A DNA stretch of 13,119 nucleotides, from contig PCSL01000088.1 in assembly GCA_002772325.1 (NCBI GenBank), forward strand, positions 1 to 13,119, read 5' to 3'. Shown piece after piece: positions 5,722 through 12,512 of the stretch. How positions within the stretch are numbered: the first letter of the stretch is position 1; every line of letters starts with the position of its first letter. Origin of the DNA: Chloroflexi bacterium CG23_combo_of_CG06-09_8_20_14_all_45_10 (GTDB lineage Bacteria; Chloroflexota; Dehalococcoidia; GIF9; AB-539-J10). Made by a program: the position numbers and the translations under genes. The notes under the pieces are model-generated. The model saw only the letters and a program-made list of their open reading frames with translations, had not been told where the DNA came from and did no database searches.

Positions 5722-6942
5722 GTGGTTCTTGTGGAGATGAGCCCCGTATTAGCGATAGGGATAATAATAACCGTTGGTTTCTTCGGCGGGTTACTCGTTA
5801 GAAGGTTCGGACTCCCTATGATTACCGGTTACATCATCGTCGGCATCCTGCTGAGCCCTTCTCTCCTTAACGTGATCCCGGAGGCAACTATAGGAAACTT
5901 GGATTTTATCATCAACATCTGCCTAGGCATCATAGCATTTATGATCGGGAGCAGCCTTCGCCTAGAATCTCTGCGGAAAGTCTGGAGAAGTATTGCGTGG
6001 ATAACACTTTTCCAAAGTTTGGGCGCTTGGTTTCTCATCACCCTTTTATTGCCTCTTTTGGGACATTTCATCCTAAACATCGAGGGCGCAACTTTTTGGC
6101 AGGTTTATTTTCCGATGGCTTTCGTGATAGGAGCGGTTTCTTGCGCTACTGCACCAGCTGCAATCATGGCGATAGTGAGTGAATACAGAGCTAAAGGGCC
6201 ACTTACAACGAGTTTGTTAGCTGTAGTCACACTCGATGACGCGATTGCCATAACTGCCGTTGCCTTTGCTTTGGCTATATCTCAATCTTTGGTGGGCGGG
6301 TTAGGTTTATCCATGTTTCAAATGCTTGGGGTTCCCTCGGCGCAGATAGCGGGATCCGTGGGGTTGGGTTTGGCTTTCGGGTTTCTCTTAATGCACATGA
6401 CTAGGCTTGCGAGAACTCGCGAATTGCTATTAGTCATAGCTTTTGGAATGATCATGCTATGCGTTGGCATTGCGGATCTCTTGGGCATTTCATCAATTTT
6501 GGCATGCATGATGGCCGGATTTTTCCTTGTAAACAAGGGAAAAAGGCTAGAGATATTTCACGTGATCGAAGGGATTAAAGATGCGATCTTTGTACTGCTC
6601 TTCGTTTTAGCGGGATTGCATTTCAATTTGAGGATCATGCAAACTACTGTAGTATTGGCGGGGTTAATTGTTTTGCTTCGCTGCACCGGCAAATATGTAG
6701 GGACGAGGATAGGTGCTGAGATTTCCCACGCGCCCGGTGCGATAAAGAAGTACCTAGGCATTGCCTTATTACCTAAGGCTGGAGTCAGCGTAGGTCTCAT
6801 CCTCTTAGCAGAACATGCATTTCCACTTTTCGGGGCCATAATGTTGAACGCGGTGTTAGCCTCTGTGATCATAAATGAGCTCTTGGCGCCTCCCTTAGTG
6901 AAATATGCGATCTTCAAGGCTAGAGAGGCAGTCAGTGCGTAA
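5722..6942 (+). CDS. CPA2-family cation/proton antiporter, membrane domain only
   Basis: This is a polytopic inner-membrane protein of up to 406 aa with about 12-13 hydrophobic segments, exchanging Na+ or K+ for protons by family. The N-terminal VRRFGLPMITGYIIVGILLS segment is the usual CPA2 signature. The paired aspartates D172-D173 in TLDDAIAI match the ion-binding DD motif of electrogenic CPA2 exchangers such as NapA, preceded by an ATAPAA helix break (residues 142-147). The protein ends after the membrane domain, without the cytosolic nucleotide-binding (TrkA-N) domain of KefB/KefC, so it is the short form. Starts are ambiguous: GTG 5722, GTG 5731 (best spaced from GGGTGG) or ATG 5737. 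It stands alone, 49-64 bp after the IS. Confidence 0.88.
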   Translation: MVLVEMSPVLAIGIIITVGFFGGLLVRRFGLPMITGYIIVGILLSPSLLNVIPEATIGNLDFIINICLGIIAFMIGSSLRLESLRKVWRSIAWITLFQSLGAWFLITLLLPLLGHFILNIEGATFWQVYFPMAFVIGAVSCATAPAAIMAIVSEYRAKGPLTTSLLAVVTLDDAIAITAVAFALAISQSLVGGLGLSMFQMLGVPSAQIAGSVGLGLAFGFLLMHMTRLARTRELLLVIAFGMIMLCVGIADLLGISSILACMMAGFFLVNKGKRLEIFHVIEGIKDAIFVLLFVLAGLHFNLRIMQTTVVLAGLIVLLRCTGKYVGTRIGAEISHAPGAIKKYLGIALLPKAGVSVGLILLAEHAFPLFGAIMLNAVLASVIINELLAPPLVKYAIFKAREAVSA

Positions 6943-7388
6943 AGGAAAAATTAATCCTAACCCAAATCTGTTTACTCTAGGTGTTGGTTCTGGCAATCAA
7001 AAATCTTTCCGATAAGTGAACCTCACAATCCATCATGCAAGATCTAGCCTGCTGACCTAGGAAGGCTCATAAGGATCGGTAAGCGGAAAGCCTCCTCTTG
7101 TCATATACGATTCGTCCGTAGGGTTTTGAGTTAAGTTATGGATATGCGATTTCAGACCTGCCCTTTCCCCTCTCGAGAGCTTCTGACAGAAAACTTGGCT
7201 CGTCACATCTCGAGCCACGAAATCCTAAAACTTTTATCTTTCTGGGATATATGCCCGCATCTGGAAAAGATCTTAAGCTCGAATCACTCTTTTCCTTGGT
7301 CTGGAGCCCAAAAACCCTTTACAAATTCACCTTATTTTTGCAGTCCTCCCTTTCAAATCAAGAGAGAACATGGCTTCATAGATTTTCG
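6943..7388. other. Gene-poor stretch, about 450 bp
   Basis: I see no supported gene here. The one ORF of any length (ATG 7138 to TAG 7404) has no SD, no family resemblance, and a composition rich in Ser, Pro, Phe and His that looks non-coding. It also overlaps the possible extension of the minus-strand gene. A small hairpin (GGCTCG, 8-nt loop, CGAGCC) lies at 7197-7216, with no T-run to make it a terminator. Confidence 0.4.
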
Positions 7389-7475
7389 TTACTCCGTGGG
7401 GTAGTTGGAGATTAGACTCTCTATCTCCTCTCCGATAGACCTTAACTCTTTAACTTCCTGATTCACAGCTTTCTC

Positions 7476-7904
7476 CTAGGCTCTCCTCTCGGCTTCCGAG
7501 CCGGGTTTAACCTCGCTCATTATCTTTGCTACCCTTTGCCTCCGGGCAGTCAGCTCATCTATTAGCTCGTAAATCCGTGCCTTAACGTAGGTGGGGGAAG
7601 ACTCTATCTTCTTGAGCCTCTTATTTTCCTTCTCAAGCCCCTTGATCCTCTCCTCGAGCTCCCTGATCCTTCTCTTTAGCTTTGAGACCGTGTCCTTCTT
7701 GGCTTTAAGGTATTCCAGCCTCTCATACTCCCTATTGCTCAGACTATTGTATTCCTTCCCATCGTAGAGGGGCACAACCAGCCCCTGCTTTTTCTCTATG
7801 CACCGAGTAGCATTGCCGATAGGCTCGTCGAAATAGCTAGCTATCTCCCTGGAGGTAGCCACATCTACGGAGGCAAGGAATTCCATAAGCTCAAGTTTTT
7901 TCAT
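7476..7904 (-). CDS. HTH plus coiled-coil protein, probable DNA-binding regulator
   Basis: The 142-aa product starts at ATG 7904 (TTG 7907 is one codon earlier) and belongs to no family I can name. Residues 1-70 look like a winged helix: MEFLASVDVATSREIASYFD forms an HTH-like pair, followed by a strand-turn-strand (LVVPLYDGKEYNSLS). Residues about 75-115 are a strong coiled coil (KLKRRIRELEERIKGLEKEN), which would dimerise it. After its TAG (7476-7478) the same frame stays open for 28 more codons of charged helical sequence ending ESLISNYPTE and TAA at 7389-7391, so the annotated end may be premature. The start has no SD, and TATAAT lies 7 nt before ATG, overlapping a perfect palindrome; this suggests a leaderless, autoregulated gene. 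The HAD gene is divergent. Confidence 0.65.
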   Translation of the reverse strand: MKKLELMEFLASVDVATSREIASYFDEPIGNATRCIEKKQGLVVPLYDGKEYNSLSNREYERLEYLKAKKDTVSKLKRRIRELEERIKGLEKENKRLKKIESSPTYVKARIYELIDELTARRQRVAKIMSEVKPGSEAERRA

Positions 7905-7911
7905 CAATAAA

Positions 7912-7917
7912 ATTATA
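7912..7917 (-). promoter_or_regulatory. Consensus -10 box, possible leaderless promoter
   Basis: On the minus strand TATAAT lies exactly 7 nt upstream of ATG 7904, placing the expected transcription start at or beside the start codon. There is no SD. I find no convincing -35 at 17-18 bp (AATTCA or GAATTC), so an activator or a non-standard promoter may be involved. Confidence 0.45.
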
Positions 7918-7930
7918 CAGCTAGCTGTAT
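7915..7930. promoter_or_regulatory. Perfect 16-bp palindrome, candidate operator
   Basis: ATACAGCTAGCTGTAT is a perfect palindrome in the 112-bp gap between divergent genes. It overlaps the minus-strand -10 box by three bases and fills part of the spacer, where a bound dimer would block RNA polymerase. The adjacent HTH/coiled-coil protein is the obvious candidate ligand. Confidence 0.5.
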
Positions 7931-8019
7931 TTTCTGAATTCCTCGGGACTTCTCGGAATGAAATTGACTGCTCCTTGTGGGGCAGGATCTACATGTGAGA
8001 AAATGGATAGAGTAAATTC

Positions 8020-8517
8020 ATGATTGAAGCTGTATGTTTTGACTTAGGGGACACTCTGGTGGCTGAAGAAACTGTTATTCACAACAGTCTGGGGCAGGCT
8101 ATTACTGCCAATCCCGTCAAGGGCGCATTGGATGTCCTGGAGACCGTCAAAAGGGGTGGATATAAGATTGCTCTGATTGCCAATGTCGACAGCATTGATG
8201 CCAGGAATATTATTGAGACTTGCGGTCTGGAGGATTACTTTGACGCTATTGTAATCTCCGAGGAAGTTGGTATCGAAAAGCCAGCCAGAGAGATATTTCA
8301 GATTGCATTGGACAGACTCGAGGTCAAAGCCGAAAACGCGATTATGGTTAGCAATAGAATTGATGTAGATATTGTTGGGGCAAACAGAATTGGTATGAAA
8401 AGCGTCTGGTTCAAGTGGAACAACCGCTACCAGGAAACAATAAGCAGCGAAGAGGAGAGACCCAACTTTGTGATAAAGAACTTGTCCGAATTGCTCGGCA
8501 TTTTAAGTTTAATATAA
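8020..8517 (+). CDS. HAD-like family protein with altered catalytic motifs
   Basis: This 165-aa protein has the HAD Rossmann order. Motif I is F7-D8-L-G10-D-T. Motif II lies at L52-I-A54-N55, motif III is K87 in GIEKPAREIF, and motif IV lies near S111-N-R-I-D-V-D117-I-V-G-A. In active HAD phosphatases motif I is usually DxDxT, motif II ends in Ser/Thr and motif IV starts GD. Here the general acid position is Gly, the Ser/Thr is Ala and GD is SN. The nucleophile D8, K87 and one late Asp remain. It also lacks a sizeable cap. It may have weak, changed or no phosphatase activity. The start ATG 8020 has only a poor purine stretch upstream. The thioredoxin gene follows after 34 bp and may be cotranscribed. 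Substrate unknown. Confidence 0.8.
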   Translation: MIEAVCFDLGDTLVAEETVIHNSLGQAITANPVKGALDVLETVKRGGYKIALIANVDSIDARNIIETCGLEDYFDAIVISEEVGIEKPAREIFQIALDRLEVKAENAIMVSNRIDVDIVGANRIGMKSVWFKWNNRYQETISSEEERPNFVIKNLSELLGILSLI

Positions 8518-8551
8518 GATTTGCTATATTGCATACCTAGAGGAGGCTAGC

Positions 8552-9094
8552 ATGAGTAAGGTAATAGAAGTCACGGATCAAAATTTCGACGAGGAGGTTC
8601 TGAAGTCGGACCTTCCCACAGAGGTTGATTTCTGGGCGCCGTGGTGTGGTCCATGCCTGATGGTCTCACCTATATATGACAAACTCTCTGAAGAATATGA
8701 CGGCAGATTCAAGTTCTGCAAAATAAATGTCGATGAGAACCCCCAGACAGCAATGAAATACCAGATTATGAGCATACCCATGCAGATGTATTTCGCTGAT
8801 GGCCAGAAGGTTGATGAAATCCTCGGTGCAGTTCCCAAACATACGATCCGAACAATGGTTGAAGGTATTCTCAAAAATTTCCCCACTGATGAAAGGGGCA
8901 AGCTTAAAGTGCTTTTAACCTCCTGGACTGAGCATAACAAGCAACATAGCGAGAAATTTAAGAAATGGACGGAGAAAGCTAAGAACACAGAAGATAATCC
9001 AATTTACAATAGCATATTACAGGCAGCCCGAGAGATGGAAAGGACAAATGAAAGATTGTCTAAATTATTGGCCGAATTACAAGGAGGGGGATAA
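8552..9094 (+). CDS. Thioredoxin fused to a C-terminal helical domain
   Basis: Residues 1-108 are a complete thioredoxin domain: W31-C32-G-P-C35 redox site, then the cis-proline loop MSIPMQMYF (P76). It is cytoplasmic, with no signal peptide. Residues about 112-180 form an additional helical domain, TSWTEHNKQHSEKF (H128-N-x2-H132), with amphipathic helices ending ERLSKLLAEL. This matches a small helical type I know from anaerobes, either free-standing or fused, whose HNxxH could bind metal; that function is unproven. AGAGGAGG (8540-8547) supports the ATG. The tail of this protein is repeated as a remnant at 11112-11204. The flavin reductases in the window are possible partners. Confidence 0.88.
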   Translation: MSKVIEVTDQNFDEEVLKSDLPTEVDFWAPWCGPCLMVSPIYDKLSEEYDGRFKFCKINVDENPQTAMKYQIMSIPMQMYFADGQKVDEILGAVPKHTIRTMVEGILKNFPTDERGKLKVLLTSWTEHNKQHSEKFKKWTEKAKNTEDNPIYNSILQAAREMERTNERLSKLLAELQGGG

Positions 9095-9226
9095 ATCCCG
9101 GCGGCAATCGCTACTAAGGAGAAAATAAGGAACATCTATGAAGTTCTGCCCAAGCTGAATTGCGGTTTCTGCAGGTTTGGAAGGAGAGGAAAGCAGCCTA
9201 ATCCTTATAAGACTATTCTCAGGTGA
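9095..9226 (+). pseudogene. Decayed copy of the small [4Fe-4S] protein
   Basis: Immediately after the thioredoxin stop, the frame from 9095 reads KEKIRNIYEVLPKLNCGFCR, closely matching KEKIREIYQALPKLNCGLCG of the intact gene at 11205. The start codon is ATC instead of ATG. About 15 codons holding the third cysteine of the cluster motif are missing, and the frame ends TGA after NPYKTILR. It keeps only two of four cluster cysteines, so it is non-functional even if translated. Confidence 0.75.
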
Positions 9227-9232
9227 AGATAA

Positions 9233-9649
9233 TTGATAACACAAAACATAGCTTATCTGTATATCGGGCTTCTCTCGGGTTTCATGAGCGGTATGTTTGG
9301 AATCGGCGGAGGTTCTGTCAGGATACCCTTGCTTAATCTGGCAGGGCTGCGCGGTGGAAGTGGTGGCTCCCTCTTCACACCTTTCTTAAGAGCTATGAGG
9401 ATCGATGTTCATAGGGCAATTGCTACATCATTATTTGTAACGATTTTTACAGCCATTGCTGCTGTAGTTGTTTACTGGCATCGTGGCGATATAATCTGGC
9501 TATCAGCAGTATTCGTGCTTATAGGGTCGGTGATTGGTGCCAAAATAGGAAGCAGAATATCATTAAAAACTAAACCTAAGTGGCTAGAAATGGAGCTCAC
9601 GACATTGGTCACAGCCCTTGCCTTCATAACAATCTACAAGGCACTGTGA
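9233..9649 (+). CDS. Half-size TauE/SafE-like permease
   Basis: TauE/SafE permeases export sulfite, sulfoacetate or other organosulfur anions, and are usually about 250 aa in two homologous halves. This one is 138 aa and holds one half: FGIGGGSVRIPLL (the glycine-rich family signature, residues about 23-35), the HRAIATSLFVTIFTAIAAVV helix, then two more hydrophobic segments. An additional loop (GLRGGSGGSLFTPFLRAM) separates the signature from the following helix and looks like a partial internal repeat of it. It may work as a dimer. The start is TTG 9233 after AGGTGAAG, and the gene begins just after the Fe-S pseudogene. It lies between thiol-redox genes, so a sulfur substrate is a reasonable guess. 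Confidence 0.75.
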   Translation: MITQNIAYLYIGLLSGFMSGMFGIGGGSVRIPLLNLAGLRGGSGGSLFTPFLRAMRIDVHRAIATSLFVTIFTAIAAVVVYWHRGDIIWLSAVFVLIGSVIGAKIGSRISLKTKPKWLEMELTTLVTALAFITIYKAL

Positions 9650-9768
9650 ATCATAATAATCCTGGGAAGCATGTGGTAAGAATAGCCTATACCAAAGGCA
9701 ACGAACAAGACTTCCTTCGCTGGGGTGAATTTCGATTCAAAAAAGAACATTAATGACAGGAGGCAAAA

Positions 9769-11094
9769 ATGAAAGTCTGTATTATCGGCGCCGGAGATAC
9801 CGGAGCAATAGCAGCATTACAAGTCCGCCGCCTGAATAGCGAGGCGCAAATTGATGTCTTTAGTAAAAGAGAGGAGCTCGGATGTAACCCCTGTGAAATT
9901 CCTTTGGTTCTAAGCGGGACTGTTAGCAAATGGGAGGATCTATATCGTGGCTACCGCGTTACATCGTTTTATGAAAAGAGAAACATAAAACTCCACTTAA
10001 ACACTGAAGTCACTGATATCCTCAGGGATGAAAAGAAAATCCTCGCTAATGGAAAAAGATATGACTATGATAAAGCAATCTTAGCCCTGGGCGCTACCCC
10101 AATCGTTCCGCCCTTTTCTGGATTGGATAACAGGAACGAGTTTGCCTTGAGCACAGATATAGCAGATGGGAGAATCTTAGGGGATGCCATTGTGAAGTAT
10201 AGCAGCGCGGCCGTCATCGGGGGAGGGTTTATCGCACTGGAAATAGCTGCGGCTCTAAAAGCAAGGAGATATAGCAAGGTTTACCTGCTGGTCAGGCGGG
10301 ATATCATGCGTGTCCATTTGGACGAAGATATGACTGAGAAGCTAAAGCAGGTTCTTGTGGAAAGGGGCGTAGACTTAATTCTGCCTGCCAGGATTGAGAG
10401 AATAAGCAGCAAGAATGGGAAGAAGTGTGCGATTCTTTCTGACCAAGAGCTAGAGATAGATTTTATTTTCTTTGGCATCGGGACAGAACCCAATGTAAAC
10501 TTAGCTCAAAAGGTGGGGCTCGAGATAGGAGAAACAAGAGGTATAGTTGTGAACCAATACCTCCAAACAAGCGAGCCCCATGTCTATGCCACCGGGGATT
10601 GCATGGAGAATTGGGACATGATTATAGGTTCCAAGCGACGCCATCAATTAGCTACTAATGCAATTCGAACTGGATATATAGCAGGAAGAAACGCAGTTTT
10701 GGGCAATAAAATTTCCTATGGAGGCACGGTCATGCCCTTCATCACCAAGATATTTGACCACCAGGTGGGTGCAGTGGGTTTTACTGAAAGAGAGGCTCAA
10801 GAGAAAGGGATAGAAATAACATCTACCATAGTTAATACCCCTTATTTGAGAGAGCCAAGGCATGGCAAGCCCGCTTGGTATAAGCTCATTGCTGAGCGCA
10901 AAACCCAGACATTGATAGGGGCTCAGCTGATATCCGAGGAGATAGTATCTGGAACAGTTGACAAGCTTGCCGTTGCCATAGCCAATAAAATGCCACTTAT
11001 CAAACTGGTTCAGATTGATAGCTGTTATTCACCTTACGTTCAAGAGGATCAGGTAGCAGTCCCTATACAGAGGCTAATAGACAAGCTTGGCTAA
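9769..11094 (+). CDS. FAD-dependent disulfide reductase of the CoA-disulfide reductase/Nox class, with CxxC
   Basis: This 441-aa flavoprotein has an N-terminal FAD fold (IIGAGDTGAIAAL), a central NAD(P)H fold (AAVIGGGFIALEIA) and the second FAD motif ATGD followed by CMEN. CoA-disulfide reductases, NADH oxidases and persulfide reductases share this layout and carry one active cysteine in N-C-G-x-P. Here the site is G-C39-N-P-C42-E-I-P: C42 aligns with the active cysteine and C39 is additional, forming CNPC. The C-terminal dimer domain has YSPYVQEDQVAVP where CoA-disulfide reductases have an APPFS-type segment. The residues after the second strand of the NAD(P)H fold are basic (LLVRRD), hinting at NADPH or another anionic substrate. 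An SD (ACAGGAGG) precedes ATG 9769. Likely substrate: a low-molecular-weight disulfide, persulfide or partner thioredoxin. Confidence 0.85.
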   Translation: MKVCIIGAGDTGAIAALQVRRLNSEAQIDVFSKREELGCNPCEIPLVLSGTVSKWEDLYRGYRVTSFYEKRNIKLHLNTEVTDILRDEKKILANGKRYDYDKAILALGATPIVPPFSGLDNRNEFALSTDIADGRILGDAIVKYSSAAVIGGGFIALEIAAALKARRYSKVYLLVRRDIMRVHLDEDMTEKLKQVLVERGVDLILPARIERISSKNGKKCAILSDQELEIDFIFFGIGTEPNVNLAQKVGLEIGETRGIVVNQYLQTSEPHVYATGDCMENWDMIIGSKRRHQLATNAIRTGYIAGRNAVLGNKISYGGTVMPFITKIFDHQVGAVGFTEREAQEKGIEITSTIVNTPYLREPRHGKPAWYKLIAERKTQTLIGAQLISEEIVSGTVDKLAVAIANKMPLIKLVQIDSCYSPYVQEDQVAVPIQRLIDKLG

Positions 11095-11111
11095 GAAAAG
11101 GGAAAAAAACG

Positions 11112-11204
11112 AAAAGCATATGATTCTAGGCAGCCCAAGAGATGGAAAAGTCAAATGAGAGCTTATCCCAGTTATTGATTGAATTAGAGGGAGCGGGTAA
11201 ATAA
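11112..11204 (+). pseudogene. Remnant of a second thioredoxin C-terminal domain
   Basis: From about 11131 the frame ending TAA 11202-11204 reads QEMEKSNESLSQLLIELEGA, nearly the same as REMERTNERLSKLLAELQGG at the end of the thioredoxin at 8552. The similarity extends a little upstream at the DNA level (AGCATAT near 11115), with a one-base shift. No thioredoxin domain remains. It directly precedes the intact Fe-S gene, as the complete thioredoxin directly precedes the broken Fe-S copy. Confidence 0.75.
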
Positions 11205-11549
11205 ATGGCACTCAGTAAGAAGGAGAAAATAAGGGAAATCTATCAAGCTCTGCCTAAGCTTAATTGTGGCCTTTGTGGGCATGGTAATTGTGGGCAATTC
11301 GCTAGAGCAGTGGCAGAAGGGAAAGCCTCGCCTTTTGGCTGCCGGCAGAATCCTTGGGCAGGCTACAAAATAAGTGAAATCATTGGAGCGAAAACTCTAG
11401 AGATTGGCTATAGATATGCATTCTATCAGCCTATTTTGGCTCAAAGACCGGAACCTCTCTCCTCAGCATCATTAAAAGAAGAGGTGAGTGGATTATCCCA
11501 GAGACTTGACAATATCTTGACTAGAATTGAAGAGTTAGCGAAGGAGTAA
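11205..11549 (+). CDS. Small protein with a (Fe-S) four-cysteine domain and coiled-coil tail
   Basis: The 114-aa product carries C21-x2-C24-x4-C29-x16-C46 in LNCGLCGHGNCGQFARAVAEG, the single [4Fe-4S] 'Fe-S domain' (PF04060 pattern) found in RnfB, corrinoid Fe-S proteins and many small anaerobe proteins. The tail, residues about 80-114, is a probable coiled coil (SLKEEVSGLSQRLDNILTRI) that could dimerise it or dock a partner. The start ATG 11205 immediately follows the stop of the thioredoxin remnant, whose GAGGGAGCGGG supplies the SD. Its former adjacency to a thioredoxin domain, seen twice in this window, suggests a functional link in thiol/Fe-S electron transfer. The exact partner is unknown. 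Confidence 0.82.
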   Translation: MALSKKEKIREIYQALPKLNCGLCGHGNCGQFARAVAEGKASPFGCRQNPWAGYKISEIIGAKTLEIGYRYAFYQPILAQRPEPLSSASLKEEVSGLSQRLDNILTRIEELAKE

Positions 11550-11583
11550 TGTGGTATAAAAAATAAATAAGGGATAATTTCTG

Positions 11584-11733
11584 CTAGTAAGGCTTTCGGG
11601 TAATCTTCTTGTTGTCTTGAGCATTATTGCCTTTTAATTTAATCAGAACCTCTCTCACCTTTGAGATTGCCGTGGGATGCAATCCCTTACCTAAAACAGC
11701 TTGAAGTTCAGCTAGTGCCTCTTCTACACTCAT
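11584..11733 (-). CDS. Unrecognised 49-aa protein
   Basis: ATG 11733 opens MSVEEALAELQAVLGKGLHP, then TAISKVREVLIKLKG and a basic tail ending RKPY before TAG 11584-11586. The first 35 residues look like two amphipathic helices, and composition and codon pattern are like real genes. The start overlaps the stop of the 23-aa ORF as ATGA, and AAGGA lies about 10 nt upstream. This makes it the probable last gene of the minus-strand IscU operon, facing the Fe-S gene at 11205 tail to tail with 34 bp between stops. I recognise no family. Confidence 0.5.
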   Translation of the reverse strand: MSVEEALAELQAVLGKGLHPTAISKVREVLIKLKGNNAQDNKKITRKPY

Positions 11734-11801
11734 TCAAGTACATCCTTGCGACCTGCCCAATCGCCGAGATGGCACTGGTCCATAAATAATAGAGCCAACA
11801 T
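11730..11801 (-). CDS. Putative 23-aa ORF with a perfect Shine-Dalgarno
   Basis: ATG 11801 is preceded, 8 nt upstream, by AAGGAGGT, which overlaps the last codons and TAG of the methyltransferase gene. The product would be MLALLFMDQCHLGDWAGRKD plus VLE, and its TGA overlaps the next ATG. It may be a leader peptide, a coupling ORF or a real microprotein. The same frame is also what readthrough of the methyltransferase TAG would give. Confidence 0.4.
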   Translation of the reverse strand: MLALLFMDQCHLGDWAGRKDVLE

Positions 11802-11807
11802 TTTGTC

Positions 11808-12512
11808 CTACCTCCTTGAGGAAGATTTGCTTGCTAGCACCACCGTAAAGCCAGCGTCACGAGAAAAGCCCTGTTGTGGAACTTCAATATGGTTTACTTT
11901 GCTAGGATTCTGAAAAAGCGTTGAGATTACCTTCTCGGCCGAAAAGCCAGTTTGCTTTAGAAGCATATCAACCTCAACATAGCTATAGAACGTAGCATAT
12001 CTGTAGAAACGGTGTCTCATTTCTTTCTTTATTTGATAGAGTTGACCCCAAGGACTTTCCCTTAGTATCAAGCCCAACACTACCTTCCCTTCGTCTCTGA
12101 GGAAGCGAGCAGCCTCGCTCAAAATTCTCTCAGGTGAATCAACAAAGCATAAGGTGACAATGAGGAAAACTGTCCCAAAAACATTGTCCTTAAATGGTGC
12201 TTCCTCGCCCCTGCCCAGAAACACGCTTATGCCTCTATTTTTGGCCATGTTTAAAAGTTCGCTAGATGGGTCCAAGCCAACAGCTATGCCTAAAGCTTGG
12301 GCAAAACGACCACTGCCCAGTCCAAGTTCAATCCAAGGCTTAGGTAGCAAAGGCAAAACTTGCTTCAGAGCTTCGACTTCCGAGGCAAATATGAGCTTGC
12401 CTTCTTGATCAAACCAGGTATCGTAGGCTGACGCCAGAGAATCGAAAATAGAAACCTTTGAGCTTGACATAGGATCGCTTCCACTTAATATAAGTCGAGT
12501 ATAATACCTCAT
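11808..12512 (-). CDS. Class I SAM-dependent methyltransferase
   Basis: The protein (234 aa from ATG 12512, or about 220 from ATG 12470) has a seven-strand methyltransferase fold. Motif I is W-I-E62-L-G-L-G-S-G, the acidic residue ending strand 2 is D81 in VGLDPSSELL, and the post-motif region contains GRGEEAPFKDNVFGTVFLIV. This is the UbiE/small-molecule type; the substrate cannot be read from the sequence. The long start overlaps the IscU stop as ATGA, implying translational coupling. The shorter start has its own SD (GGAAG, 7 nt upstream) and gives a more typical N terminus (MSSSKVSIFDSLASAYDTWF). Its last codons and TAG form the SD of the downstream 23-aa ORF. Confidence 0.85.
   Translation of the reverse strand: MRYYTRLILSGSDPMSSSKVSIFDSLASAYDTWFDQEGKLIFASEVEALKQVLPLLPKPWIELGLGSGRFAQALGIAVGLDPSSELLNMAKNRGISVFLGRGEEAPFKDNVFGTVFLIVTLCFVDSPERILSEAARFLRDEGKVVLGLILRESPWGQLYQIKKEMRHRFYRYATFYSYVEVDMLLKQTGFSAEKVISTLFQNPSKVNHIEVPQQGFSRDAGFTVVLASKSSSRR

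Noticed and set aside
7197..7216. Hairpin GGCTCG/CGAGCC as a terminator
   Set aside because: The stem is short, the loop is 8 nt and no T-run follows on either strand.
7138..7404. 88-codon plus-strand ORF
   Set aside because: No SD, no recognisable domain, biased non-coding-like composition, and it overlaps the coding-like extension of the minus-strand gene.
2555..11810. Genome-wide recoding of TAG (pyrrolysine or Gln)
   Set aside because: Conserved genes here contain no internal TAG, and TAG is the normal stop of several genes (small ferredoxin, transposase, methyltransferase). The three ambers are better treated case by case.
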